Position numbers and translations under genes: made by a program. Below, piece after piece: positions 5,669 to 13,540 of a DNA stretch of 13,540 nt. Location: assembly GCA_946627685.1 (NCBI GenBank), contig CAMOVV010000008.1:1-13540 (forward strand). Reading direction: 5' to 3'. The notes beneath the pieces were generated by a model. It did not search any database. It saw only the letters and a list, made by a program, of their open reading frames with translations, and was not told the DNA's origin. Source of the stretch: an uncultured Bacteroidales bacterium (GTDB taxonomy: Bacteria; Bacteroidota; Bacteroidia; Bacteroidales; UBA932). How positions within the stretch are numbered: the first letter of the stretch is position 1; the number at the start of each line of letters is the position of its first letter.

Positions 5669-5720
5669 GTTTTTAGATGTTTTATTTTAGATTCTTTGCT
5701 TCGCTCAGAATGACAGGGGC
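5669..5720. other. Intergenic gap between gltX and rpiB
   Basis: The only spacer longer than 20 bp within the ten-gene - strand run. Almost half is the dispersed GATTCTT...CAGAATG repeat, ending next to the gltX stop; the rest is AT-rich leader for rpiB. I see no TAnnTTTG promoter box and no terminator with a T-run. Confidence 0.7.
5690..5712 (+). repeat. Dispersed GATTCTT...CAGAATG repeat, copy 3
   Basis: 23-nt relative of the elements at 757-780 and 1096-1119: same ends (gattctt, cgctcagaatg), with one base missing and a changed centre (tgcttcgc). It is followed by acagggg, similar to gcagggg after copy 1. Written on the - strand it reads as a CATTCTGAGCGAAGC...GAATC element, and its translation gives the CHSERSKESK string seen for such repeats in other genomes. 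Confidence 0.75.
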
Positions 5721-7466
5721 TTAAAATGACAGGCGCTGCTTGGCGTAGGCCAGGCGGGAGGCGGTTTCGGCGCGGCCGATGCGGCAGACGATGTCGGCTA
5801 TTCCGAGGCCGCTGGCGGAGCCCGCGAGGGCGAGGCGGATGCAGTTCATCACCTTGCCCATGGGCCATTCGCGGCTGCGGATATACTCCTCGAGGGCCGT
5901 CTCCACCCCTTCGGCGGAGAAGTCTCCCGAGTACTCCTTTGTCAGAAATTCCACGGCCTCCAGGGCCATCTGCACATTTTCTTCTTTCCAGAATTTGTCG
6001 GCGTCCTTTGCGAGGAAGGGGGCCGTGGCCGAGTCGTCCCAGGTCTTGGCCCTCGGGTCGGCTTTCTGCTCCACCGCCGCTCCGGCCTTTATTCCGAAGG
6101 CTTCGAAGTCCTTGGGACTCACGAAGAGATAGGATGCGATTTTCCAGAAATCTTCCACGAAGGAAGCCCTTTCCCGGGTGAATCCAACGACGCTCCCGAC
6201 GTAATCCGCCGTGAAGATATGGTTTTTGAAGTCGGCTCCGGTCTCGTTAAATTCCGCCCCTGCCGTGATTGCGCAGACAGGGCAGTCCACGACCTTTATC
6301 CCGTGCCCTTCAAGCATCGCTCCGGCCTTGGCGGTGAGGTCTTCAAGGGAAGACAGGCGAAGGTATTCGCGGTTGTACCAATGGGCCTTTTCCACGTTGA
6401 AACGGGCTCCGGACTTGCTCACATGGTCGAGGGAGAAGGCCTCGGTGAGCTCTTCCAGGGACATGATTTCCCTTTCGTCGCCGGGGTTCCATCCCAGGAA
6501 GGCCAGCATGTTGACGAAGGCCTGGGGGAAGTAGCCGTCTTCGCGGTATCCCCTCGACACTTCTCCCGTGGGGGCGACCCACCTCAGGGGGAATACCGGG
6601 AAGCCCATCTTGTCGCCGTCCCTCTTGGAGAGTTTCCCCTTTCCGTCGGGTTTGAGAAGAAGGGGAAGGTGGGCGAAACGGGGCATGGAAGAAGTCCATC
6701 CGAAGGCCTTGTAGAGCATGTAGTGGAGGGGGAGGGAGGGAAGCCACTCTTCTCCGCGGATGACCTCGGTGATTTCCATGAGGTGGTCGTCCACAATGTT
6801 GGCGAGGTGGTAGGTGGGGAGCTCGTCGGCCCTTTTCCACAGCACCTTGTCGTCGAGGGTGGAGGTGTTGACTTCTATATGTCCGCGGATGAGGTCGTCC
6901 ATCGCGACGACTTCGTTTTCAGGCATTTTGAACCTGACGGTCCAGTCCGTCGTGGTCTCGAGCAGACGGGAAGTCTCTTCGGGGTCGAGGGTCAGGGCGT
7001 TGCGGAGGGAGCCCCTGGTGGAGTGGTTGTAGATGAAGGTCTCTCCGCGCCCTTCGGCCTCTTTCCTTGCCGCGTCCAGCTCTTCGGCGGTGTCGAAGGC
7101 ATAGTAGGCGTAGCCGTTTTTGATGAGCTGCTCGGCGTATTCCCTGTAGATGGGTTTGCGCTGGCTCTGGCGGTAGGGGGCGTGGGGAGCCTGCGGGGAG
7201 GCTTCTTCCGCCACTTCCCATTTTCCTTCAGGGGTTTTCACCAGTCCTTCGTCGGGGACGATTCCGCACCAGTCGAGGGCTTCGATGATGTACTGTTCGG
7301 CCCCGGGGACGAACCTGTGGGAGTCCGTGTCTTCAATCCTCAGGATGAAATCCCCGCCTCTTTGCTTGGCGTACAGGTAGTTGTAGAGGGCTGTCCTCAC
7401 TCCTCCCATGTGCAGCGGTCCCGTCGGGGACGGCGCGAATCTTACCCTTGTCCTTTTTTCACTCAT
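5721..7466 (-). CDS. gltX: Glutamyl-tRNA synthetase
   Basis: Charges tRNA-Glu with glutamate using ATP. Class I synthetase with the HIGH-type motif in FAPSPTGPLHMGG (His19-Gly22), the RIEDTD block (43-48), and a KMSKS-type loop KLSKRDGDKMGFPVFPL (from Lys278). 581 residues, longer than E. coli GltX (471) and somewhat longer than most Bacteroidetes versions I recall; part of the excess is a segment at about 77-96 (PEGKWEVAEEASPQAPHAPY) before the YRQSQRK block. The E. coli zinc-binding cysteines are not evident. The start at 7466 gives the canonical N-terminus MSEKRTRVRFAPSPTG. It lies 13 bp downstream of the thioesterase gene and reads toward rpiB. Confidence 0.97.
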   Translation of the reverse strand: MSEKRTRVRFAPSPTGPLHMGGVRTALYNYLYAKQRGGDFILRIEDTDSHRFVPGAEQYIIEALDWCGIVPDEGLVKTPEGKWEVAEEASPQAPHAPYRQSQRKPIYREYAEQLIKNGYAYYAFDTAEELDAARKEAEGRGETFIYNHSTRGSLRNALTLDPEETSRLLETTTDWTVRFKMPENEVVAMDDLIRGHIEVNTSTLDDKVLWKRADELPTYHLANIVDDHLMEITEVIRGEEWLPSLPLHYMLYKAFGWTSSMPRFAHLPLLLKPDGKGKLSKRDGDKMGFPVFPLRWVAPTGEVSRGYREDGYFPQAFVNMLAFLGWNPGDEREIMSLEELTEAFSLDHVSKSGARFNVEKAHWYNREYLRLSSLEDLTAKAGAMLEGHGIKVVDCPVCAITAGAEFNETGADFKNHIFTADYVGSVVGFTRERASFVEDFWKIASYLFVSPKDFEAFGIKAGAAVEQKADPRAKTWDDSATAPFLAKDADKFWKEENVQMALEAVEFLTKEYSGDFSAEGVETALEEYIRSREWPMGKVMNCIRLALAGSASGLGIADIVCRIGRAETASRLAYAKQRLSF

Positions 7467-7479
7467 GTCTTGAATTTCC

Positions 7480-7863
7480 TTATTTCGTATATGTCTTTTC
7501 TATAAACTTTTCCACATCCACGATGAACCTCTCGTGGGTGCCGCGTCCGACGACGGTCCCGTCTTCGGAGCGGACTTCCACCCTGAAGGTTACCCTTCTG
7601 CGGTCTATGTCAATCACTTCGCTTTCGCACCTCACCTTCTTTCCCACCGGGACGGAGGCCTCGTGCGTGACGTTCACCAGGGTTCCCACGGAGTCCTGTC
7701 CTTCGTCCAGGAAGGGGGTTATGCTGACCCTGGACACCCTTTCCATCAGGGTTATCATCATCGGGGTCGCGAAAACCCGCACCGTGCCGCCGATGGCAGT
7801 GGCGGTAAGTTCTTCGGTCACCACCTCTTCTTCGAAGCCTTTGATTCCAAGGGTAACTGCCAT
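7480..7863 (-). CDS. FlK-type hotdog-fold thioesterase
   Basis: 127-residue single-domain hotdog protein resembling fluoroacetyl-CoA thioesterase (FlK). The FlK catalytic triad Thr42-Glu50-His76 is matched in kind and spacing by Thr33 (FATPMM), Glu41 (LMERVS) and His67 (VTHEAS), with the same gaps of 8 and 26 residues. The C-terminal GRGTHERFIVDVEKF is also typical of this family, which is widespread in bacteria and mostly of unknown acyl-CoA specificity; nothing suggests fluoroacetate as substrate. Its ATG follows the ftsZ stop by four bases (TAA-AGCC-ATG), and gltX follows 13 bases after its own stop, so it is transcribed with the division genes. Confidence 0.88.
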   Translation of the reverse strand: MAVTLGIKGFEEEVVTEELTATAIGGTVRVFATPMMITLMERVSRVSITPFLDEGQDSVGTLVNVTHEASVPVGKKVRCESEVIDIDRRRVTFRVEVRSEDGTVVGRGTHERFIVDVEKFIEKTYTK

Positions 7864-7867
7864 GGCT

Positions 7868-9151
7868 TTAGCTTTGCTGGTCGTTGTTCGGACGGGCGGC
7901 CCTGCGGATGGCGGCGGTGTTCTCCAGTTCGCTGATGTTCTCCCCGCTCTTTTTGATGAGGGCGGGAATGTTGCTTTCGGAGAAATGGAAGGTGCGGCAG
8001 TTCTCGGTGGAGCTGAAGCCGATTTTCTGGATGCCGGAGTCCGTCTCGGGGATGGAAGGCTCTCCCTTGGAGAGGACGTCTCCGAAGCTGAATTTGAAGT
8101 CGTAGGGCACGTTGATGTACTTTCCTTCGGCGTCGGTGATGTCCACCAGGCGGCTGTACTGGAAGCCTGTGGCGATGACGGTGATGTTCACCCTGTCGCC
8201 CACCTCGGGATCATTGTCCCAGATGAGTCCGGTCTTGGACTTGAGGATGTTGCCTCCTGTCTTTTCGGCTATCATCTGGTTTATCTTGCCGTAGTCGTCC
8301 ATCCTCAGGCCCTTGTCATTGTTTCCGGCGGTGACGTTCACAAGGAGGTTCTTCGCCGTGGTGAGGTCGAAGTCGTTGAGAAGCGGAGACTCGAGGGCTC
8401 CGTTCACGGCGTCTTCAAGCCTGTTTTCCCCTGTTCCGGTGCCGCTGCCCATGAGGGCCATGCCGCTGTTCCGCATCATGGTCTTGACATCCTCGAAGTC
8501 CACGTTGATGTAGCCGGGCTTGCGGATAATCTCGATGATTCCCCTCACGGCCGTGGCCAGGACCTCGTCGGTCTTGGGGAAGGCGTCCTGGACGAGCTGG
8601 TTGCCGAAGTACTCGTAGAGCTTTTCATTGTTGATGATGAGCATGCTGTCCACGTTCTTCTGCAGGTCGTGGATGCCGTCCACGGCCTTTGCCATGGTGT
8701 CGTTGCCCTCGTTCTTGAATGGCAGGGTGACGACGGCCACGGTGAGGATGCCCCTGTCCTTTGCCATCTTGGCGATGATGGGGGATGCACCCGTGCCGGT
8801 GCCGCCTCCCATTCCTGCGGTTATGAAAAGCATCTGGGTGCCGCTGTCGAGCACTTTTTTCTGAATTTCCTCCTGGGATTCAAGGGCATAGTTGCGAGCC
8901 TTCTCGGGGACGGTGCCGGCTCCCAGGCCGGGGCCCAGCTGCACCTTTACGGGCACCTCGCATTTTTCCAGGGACTGGCTGTCGGTGTTGCAGGCGATGA
9001 AGCTGCAGCCCTCTATGTTGTGCTTGAACATGTAGTTGACTGCGTTGCAGCCGCCTCCGCCCACTCCGAGGACCTTTATCATGGAGTTGATGGGAATCCA
9101 GTTGCTGTTGTCGGCCACGTCGAAGGTGCCGTTTGTGATATTGTCGGTCAT
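7868..9151 (-). CDS. ftsZ: Cell division protein FtsZ
   Basis: Tubulin-like GTPase that polymerises at mid-cell into the Z-ring. 427 residues. It has the nucleotide-binding GVGGGGCNAVN segment (29-39), the tubulin signature GGGTGTG (115-121), and the synergy T7 loop GYINVDFEDV with Asn216, Asp218 and Asp221. The C-terminal linker is short. Two candidates for the peptide that binds FtsA are visible: IPALIKK (395-401) and ELENTAAIRRAARP (408-421); the second sits nearer the end as usual, but has Ala where a Pro is common. ftsA ends four bases upstream (TAA-AGCC-ATG), so FtsA and FtsZ are made from one transcript. Confidence 0.98.
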   Translation of the reverse strand: MTDNITNGTFDVADNSNWIPINSMIKVLGVGGGGCNAVNYMFKHNIEGCSFIACNTDSQSLEKCEVPVKVQLGPGLGAGTVPEKARNYALESQEEIQKKVLDSGTQMLFITAGMGGGTGTGASPIIAKMAKDRGILTVAVVTLPFKNEGNDTMAKAVDGIHDLQKNVDSMLIINNEKLYEYFGNQLVQDAFPKTDEVLATAVRGIIEIIRKPGYINVDFEDVKTMMRNSGMALMGSGTGTGENRLEDAVNGALESPLLNDFDLTTAKNLLVNVTAGNNDKGLRMDDYGKINQMIAEKTGGNILKSKTGLIWDNDPEVGDRVNITVIATGFQYSRLVDITDAEGKYINVPYDFKFSFGDVLSKGEPSIPETDSGIQKIGFSSTENCRTFHFSESNIPALIKKSGENISELENTAAIRRAARPNNDQQS

Positions 9152-9155
9152 GGCT

Positions 9156-10622
9156 TTATACGCTTTCGTTGTTAATGTCGTCGGTCAGTTTGAAGAGGGT
9201 CTGTCCCACGCCTTCCGCAAATTTCTTGATTTTCCACGTTATGCGGCTCGGCTCCTTGGGCTCTTTGGCGGGTTTCTCCTTCTTGGGCTTAGCCTTCTTT
9301 TCTCCGAATTCTTCCTCGCTGATAAGGACGCCGTCAGGGTTGGAGCCTTCCGGTTCTTCCTGAGTTTCTTCGGGCCCGGCGGGGACGGGTTCGGGGGCCT
9401 CCGAGGGCTCTGAAGCCACTGTACGGGGCCTCGGCTTGTCGAGGCAGTTGAGGTGAGGGTCGTCCTTCGCGGAGAGAATCATTCCTATCGAGCATACTGC
9501 CGCGGTGTCCTTGACTCCGGGGCATCCGGATGCGGAGAAAAGGTTGCGGGGGAAGCCCGTGCGGACATTGTATCCGGAAAGCTCCTTCACATAGTTCGCA
9601 AGGTTCGCCAGATTGGCCCCTCCTCCGGTGATTACCACGCCGTTGCGAAGCTCGTCGGCGTAGCCGCTCTCCTGGATGTGGTAGAGGATGGCGTTGATGA
9701 TTTCGGCCGTCCTCGCCGTGATTATTTCGGAAAGATACTTGACGGACAGCTGCTTGTAGGGGACGTCGTTTTCGTTGTGGAACTGGATTATCTTCTCCCC
9801 GAGGGTGACCAGCTTGTCGGGCATGCAGGCTCCGTAGGCGAGCTTGATGTTTTCGGCCAGGGATTCGGAGATGCCGCATTCCGTGCGGATGTCATTGGTG
9901 ATGGCCTTGCCTCCGAAGGGAATCGCCGCGTAGTATCTCATAATCTTTCCCTTATAGACGGTGACGGAGGTGGTGCCGGCGCCGAAGTCTATCAGGGCGA
10001 CGCCGTTTTCCATCTCTTCCTCGCCCAGCACCGCCTTCGCGACGACTTCCGGGGTGAAGCATTTGCGGGCCACGGCCACTTCGAGGGCGTTCATCACCAC
10101 GTCGATGTTGTTCACGGCGCTCTTCCTTCCGATAAACACCTTGAAATTGCCCTCGAGGGTGTCGCTCACCATTCCCACGATGTCCCCTTCCACCTGCTGG
10201 AAGCTGTCTTCCGTGGAAAAGCTCTGGGCCACAGCCCCGTAGAGAATCTCCTTGTCGTCGGTGAGAGGGTAGCCGGACGCCGCCATCTCCTTGAGGTTCT
10301 CCACTTCTTCGCGGGTGATGCATTCTCCTTCTCCGGTGCGGTTAATCTCCCCGCTTGCGATTTCCTGCCTGACGTAGTAGCGGGGAAGTCCCACCACCAC
10401 CTGGCGTATCTTCTTGATGTTGAGCTCCTCTTCAGCCGTTTTCAGGGCCTCTGCGAGGCGGGTTTCCACCTTTTTGGGGTTGAACACCGAGCTGTAGCGG
10501 ATGCCGTCGGAGGGAGTCTCCTTGTAGTAGATGACCTGCACGTCCTCCCCGCTGATCCTCGCTACGGTAAGGGCCAGCTTCGACGTTCCCAGGTCAACTG
10601 ATGCTATGTATCTTTCTTCCAT
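9156..10622 (-). CDS. ftsA: Cell division protein FtsA
   Basis: Actin-like ATPase that anchors FtsZ filaments to the membrane and recruits later divisome proteins. 488 residues. Actin-fold motifs: phosphate-1 VDLGTSKLAL (9-18), phosphate-2 ALIDFGAGTTSV (209-220), adenosine motif VVITGGGANLANL (329-341), with the FtsA-specific 1C domain between about 80 and 165. After the core (end about 386) comes a linker of about 75 residues rich in Pro, Glu and Lys (PAGPEETQEEPEG, KPKKEKPAKEPKEP), then a predicted amphipathic membrane-targeting helix (ITWKIKKFAEGVGQTLFKLT, 461-480). E. coli FtsA (420) has a much shorter linker. Start at 10622 gives MEERYIASVDLG. Confidence 0.97.
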   Translation of the reverse strand: MEERYIASVDLGTSKLALTVARISGEDVQVIYYKETPSDGIRYSSVFNPKKVETRLAEALKTAEEELNIKKIRQVVVGLPRYYVRQEIASGEINRTGEGECITREEVENLKEMAASGYPLTDDKEILYGAVAQSFSTEDSFQQVEGDIVGMVSDTLEGNFKVFIGRKSAVNNIDVVMNALEVAVARKCFTPEVVAKAVLGEEEMENGVALIDFGAGTTSVTVYKGKIMRYYAAIPFGGKAITNDIRTECGISESLAENIKLAYGACMPDKLVTLGEKIIQFHNENDVPYKQLSVKYLSEIITARTAEIINAILYHIQESGYADELRNGVVITGGGANLANLANYVKELSGYNVRTGFPRNLFSASGCPGVKDTAAVCSIGMILSAKDDPHLNCLDKPRPRTVASEPSEAPEPVPAGPEETQEEPEGSNPDGVLISEEEFGEKKAKPKKEKPAKEPKEPSRITWKIKKFAEGVGQTLFKLTDDINNESV

Positions 10623-10634
10623 ATATGTTGTGTT

Positions 10635-11411
10635 TTATTTTCTGCATACGATTTGTTTGGAGAACTTCAGGTTCACCGTCGAATAGTAATCCTCCCCCTT
10701 TTCCGGGACTATGCTGCCGTAGTAGAGGGCCATCCGGCGGAATTTGCTTTCTATGTCCTCCGGAGGGCCGAAAAGGAACCTTTCCTTCCCCTTGCGCGGT
10801 ATCATCACGAGGTTCCCGTCCTTCTCCACCGTAATCTGGACGATGTTTTCATTCCAGTTGCCGGAAGAGGACATGTAGGATATCATCCTGAGAATGTCGC
10901 CGAGCCAGAGCCTTTCTTCTTCGGAGCGGGGCCTTCCTTTGTAGGAGAGTTCTTCGCTGAGGGGAATGTCGCCGTCAATGACCGGTACCATCGAGGTGAA
11001 ATTCTGCTGGAGGGGGAAGAGGAAGCCGTCGGCGTCGGAGTAGAAGCCGCCGTCCCTGCGCTGGAACCTCACCACGGGCTGTCTCTGGGTAATCATAATG
11101 TGGAGGAGGCTGTCTTTGGTGGTGTAGGCTTCTGCCTTGAGGATGGCGCTTTTCCCGGCGAGAATCTTTTCCATCCTGTCGAGGTTGACGCTGTCCAATC
11201 TCTGGCCGATGAAGGGGCCGTAGTCGGCCGTGAGAATTTTTTCCACCTCTTCCTGCGTGACGAAGTCATAGTCGTCGAGGATTTCCACCTTGAGGGCGGC
11301 GCAGGTCATAAGATGCCTCTGCCGGGAGTTGAGGGCCCACGCCGAAACAAGGGCCGCGACGATGGCCGCGGCGATGATGCCGAGAAGGGTGTATCGCAGG
11401 CGTTTATCCAT
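10635..11411 (-). CDS. ftsQ: Cell division protein FtsQ
   Basis: Bitopic inner-membrane divisome protein. 258 residues: a short basic cytoplasmic N-terminus (MDKRLRY), one transmembrane helix (about 8-27), then a periplasmic part with a POTRA-like region (VEILDDYDFVTQEEVEKIL, from about 42) and a beta domain. Sequence conservation in this family is low, so the call rests on topology, size and position between murC and ftsA. The start overlaps the murC 3' end by eight bases, implying coupled translation; ftsA begins 12 bases after its stop. Confidence 0.92.
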   Translation of the reverse strand: MDKRLRYTLLGIIAAAIVAALVSAWALNSRQRHLMTCAALKVEILDDYDFVTQEEVEKILTADYGPFIGQRLDSVNLDRMEKILAGKSAILKAEAYTTKDSLLHIMITQRQPVVRFQRRDGGFYSDADGFLFPLQQNFTSMVPVIDGDIPLSEELSYKGRPRSEEERLWLGDILRMISYMSSSGNWNENIVQITVEKDGNLVMIPRKGKERFLFGPPEDIESKFRRMALYYGSIVPEKGEDYYSTVNLKFSKQIVCRK

Positions 11412-12768
11412 TTATCCTTTTTTCAAGCAGGGTGGTGATGGGCTCTATGAACCTGTCTATGTTTCCGGCCCCGAAGGAGACGAGGACGTCAAGGGGCTCT
11501 TTATCAAGGTAATCCAGGAGGTCTTCCTTGTGGATGAGGGTCTTTTCAGCCAGGGTCGCCTTGTCCAGGATGAGGGAGGAGGTGACTCCGGGGATGGGCT
11601 CTTCCCTTGCCGGGTAGATGTCCAGGAGGATGAGTTTGTCGGCGGCCGAAAGAGCCTCGGCGAACCCGTCCGCGAGGTCTCTCGTGCGGGTGTAGAGGTG
11701 GGGCTGGAAAATGGCCGTAACCTTCCTTCCCGGGAACATGCCCCTTATGGAGGAAATTGCCGCGGAAAGCTCCCTCGGATGGTGGGCGTAATCGTCTATG
11801 TAGGTGAGGGAAGGGGTATTGAGGTGGACGTCCAGCCTTCTCTTGACTCCGCTGAAGCTGGCCGCGGCCTTGGCTATCTCTTCGGGTGACGTGCCGTGCA
11901 GCAGGCAGAGGGCGGCGGCCGCCACCGTGTTCTCGACGTTCAGCCATCCGGGCGCTCCGGGGCGTATGTCTTTGATTCTTCCGCCGGGGTGGACAAGGTC
12001 GAAGGTGAAATGTCCGAGCCTGTCCGGCCTGATGTTCTCGGCATGGAAGTCGGCGGCCGGGTCGTCGAAAGAGTAGGTGAATATCCTCGCGGGGGTGTCG
12101 GAACTCTTTATCGGAAGGCCGTATTTAATTATGAGGCAGTCGCTTACCTGGGAGGCGAAATCCCTGAAGGCCTGCCTGTAGGCGTCGATGTCGCCGTAGA
12201 TGTCGAGGTGGTCTGCGTCCATCGAGGTGATGACCGCCGAGTGGGGATGCAGCTGGAGGAAGGAGCGGTCGAATTCGTCGGCCTCCGCCACGATGACAGG
12301 GGTATGGCTGACGAGAAGATTCGTGCCGTAGTTTTTGGAAATGCCTCCGAGGAAGGCCGAGCATCCGTCTTTCGAGGATGTGAGAATATGGGCCGTGAGG
12401 GTGCTGGTGGTGGTTTTTCCGTGGGTACCCGCCACGGCGAGGCATTTTTGTCCTTCGGCTATTTCCCCGAGCATCCGCGAGCGTTTGATGACGCGGTAGC
12501 CCTTTTCCCTGGCATGCTCCAGCTCTCCGAGGTCGGAGGGCACGGCCGGGGTATAGACGACGAGGGTGTCGTCCGGCGTCCCGGGGACGAGGTCGGGCCT
12601 GTCTTCATAGTGTACGGCGATGCCTTCGGCCTCCAGCTCGCCCGTAAGCTCGGACGGAGTCCTGTCATAGCCGGAAACCTCCTTTCCCTTGAACTTGTAA
12701 TACCGGGCTATGGCGCTCATTCCGATGCCGCCTATTCCGATGAAATATATGTTCTTATAGTCTTTCAT
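11404..12768 (-). CDS. murC: UDP-N-acetylmuramate--L-alanine ligase
   Basis: Adds the first residue, L-alanine, of the peptidoglycan stem peptide to UDP-MurNAc using ATP, in the cytoplasm. 454 residues, usual family length. Motifs: N-terminal UDP-binding GIGGIGMSAIA (11-21), the ATP loop GTHGKTTTS (114-122), the AEADEFDRSF block (161-170), and the DDYAHHP motif (325-331) specific to this ligase group, then GRKVTAIFQPHLYTRT in the C-terminal domain. The start overlaps the murG stop by four bases (ATGA), so translation is probably coupled. Confidence 0.98.
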   Translation of the reverse strand: MKDYKNIYFIGIGGIGMSAIARYYKFKGKEVSGYDRTPSELTGELEAEGIAVHYEDRPDLVPGTPDDTLVVYTPAVPSDLGELEHAREKGYRVIKRSRMLGEIAEGQKCLAVAGTHGKTTTSTLTAHILTSSKDGCSAFLGGISKNYGTNLLVSHTPVIVAEADEFDRSFLQLHPHSAVITSMDADHLDIYGDIDAYRQAFRDFASQVSDCLIIKYGLPIKSSDTPARIFTYSFDDPAADFHAENIRPDRLGHFTFDLVHPGGRIKDIRPGAPGWLNVENTVAAAALCLLHGTSPEEIAKAAASFSGVKRRLDVHLNTPSLTYIDDYAHHPRELSAAISSIRGMFPGRKVTAIFQPHLYTRTRDLADGFAEALSAADKLILLDIYPAREEPIPGVTSSLILDKATLAEKTLIHKEDLLDYLDKEPLDVLVSFGAGNIDRFIEPITTLLEKRING

Positions 12769-13540
12769 CGGCTTTCGAGGAGTTTATAGATCTCGTCCAC
12801 TATGGTGAGGGCCGCGTCAGGAAGGGCGAGGGGGGCTATGTTCTTTTCGAAGGAAAGGACCTTCGCGTCGTCCCTTGCCAGCTCCAGGGCGGCAGGGAGA
12901 AGTTTCTCCACCGCTTCGGAGTCTTTCACCATCATCGCGGCGTTCTTCCTTACGAGGGCCATGGCGTTGTGGGTCTGGTGGTCTTCGGCCACGTTGGGGG
13001 AGGGAACAAAGATGGCGGCCTTGTGCGCCGCGCAGAGCTCGGACACCGTGGATGCCCCGCTTCTGGATATCACCACATCCGCCACGGCATAGGCAAGGTC
13101 CATCCTCCCGATGAAGTCGAACCATTTGATTCCTTCAACGGGTTTTCCGGCCTTCTTCGCCTCCTCCATGAAGGCGTCCACTCCCTTCTTGTAGTATTTC
13201 CCGCACTGCCAGATAATTTCCACTCCTTCACCTCCCGGGCATCCGTCCGTAATCCACTTTTCCATGCTCCGGTTGAGGGTTCCGCTCCCGAGGCTTCCTC
13301 CCACGATGAAAATGTGGCTCTTGCCCCTGTCCAGGCCGTAATGCTCCATCCCTTCTTCCACCATCGCCGGGCAGGCCGGCACTATGTCTCCGCGGATAGG
13401 ATTTCCGCTGAGGACGATTTTCTCCGCGGGGAAAAACTTCTCCATTCCCTCGTAGGCGACGCAGATTTTCCCGGCTTTCTTCCCGAGGATCTTGTTGGTG
13501 AGGCCGGCGAAACCGTTCTGCTCCTGGATGAGGGTGGGGA
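12765..13540 (-). CDS. murG: UDP-GlcNAc--lipid pyrophosphoryl-MurNAc-pentapeptide GlcNAc transferase (N-terminus missing)
   Basis: Peripheral membrane GT28 glycosyltransferase that turns lipid I into lipid II. The frame runs off the right edge; about 257 C-terminal residues are present, roughly the last two thirds. It starts with PTLIQEQNGFAGLTNKILGK, the end of the N-terminal domain, and so extends past the internal Met at 13445. The C-terminal domain shows the GGSLGSGTLNRSM donor loop, then ISRSGASTVSELCAAHKAAI and FVPSPNVAEDHQTHNAMAL, which carry the conserved donor-binding residues. It precedes murC with a four-base overlap, the usual dcw order. Confidence 0.97.
   Translation of the reverse strand, partial: PTLIQEQNGFAGLTNKILGKKAGKICVAYEGMEKFFPAEKIVLSGNPIRGDIVPACPAMVEEGMEHYGLDRGKSHIFIVGGSLGSGTLNRSMEKWITDGCPGGEGVEIIWQCGKYYKKGVDAFMEEAKKAGKPVEGIKWFDFIGRMDLAYAVADVVISRSGASTVSELCAAHKAAIFVPSPNVAEDHQTHNAMALVRKNAAMMVKDSEAVEKLLPAALELARDDAKVLSFEKNIAPLALPDAALTIVDEIYKLLESR

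Noticed and set aside
6219..7505. 428-codon open frame on the + strand
   Set aside because: Antisense to gltX, with biased composition and no motifs.
7448..9175. 575-codon open frame on the + strand
   Set aside because: It is antisense to ftsZ and the thioesterase, both with clear motifs. Its translation is Val/Gly/His-rich with no recognisable domain, typical of the complementary strand of GC-rich genes.
9453..10601. 382-codon open frame on the + strand
   Set aside because: Antisense to ftsA; no family features.

Overview
The window looks like a chromosomal segment of a GC-rich gut-type Bacteroidales bacterium. The support is a lipoprotein whose N-terminal part resembles fimbrillins, AT-rich leaders without clear Shine-Dalgarno sites, a TAnnTTTG-like promoter box, and Bacteroidetes-type versions of GltX, MurG and FtsA. 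The genus cannot be fixed by eye; Rikenellaceae or a Cryptobacteroides-like lineage are guesses.

Layout. At the left edge, on the + strand, are the 3' part of a Bcp-type peroxiredoxin gene and a small TSCPD-domain gene. Next comes about 700 bp without a convincing gene (658-1380), packed with palindromic repeats: three copies of a 43-nt REP-like element, two copies of a GATTCTT...CAGAATG element, and two adjacent 12-bp-stem hairpins whose four arms can all pair with each other. It ends in a strong terminator-like hairpin and an AT-rich leader. That leader precedes a 40-codon small protein (1381-1503) and a 580-aa lipoprotein that joins a fimbrillin-like N-terminal half to seven Gly-rich beta-helix-like repeats, six of them carrying a Cys-Gly.

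From 3292 to the right edge ten genes run on the - strand with almost no gaps. In transcription order they are murG (partial), murC, ftsQ, ftsA, ftsZ, a FlK-type hotdog thioesterase, gltX, rpiB, truB and an HPr-kinase-like P-loop gene. The first five are the distal part of the division and cell wall (dcw) cluster: MurG and MurC make peptidoglycan precursors, and FtsQ, FtsA and FtsZ build the divisome. The rest are housekeeping or uncharacterised genes riding behind ftsZ. Short overlaps (murG/murC, murC/ftsQ, truB/kinase) suggest translational coupling. The only gap over 20 bp, between gltX and rpiB, holds another copy of the dispersed repeat.

The division and housekeeping genes look ordinary. 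The parts most worth a second look are the repeat-filled intergenic region, the small protein paired with the repeat-rich lipoprotein, and the orphan HPr-kinase-like gene coupled to truB.
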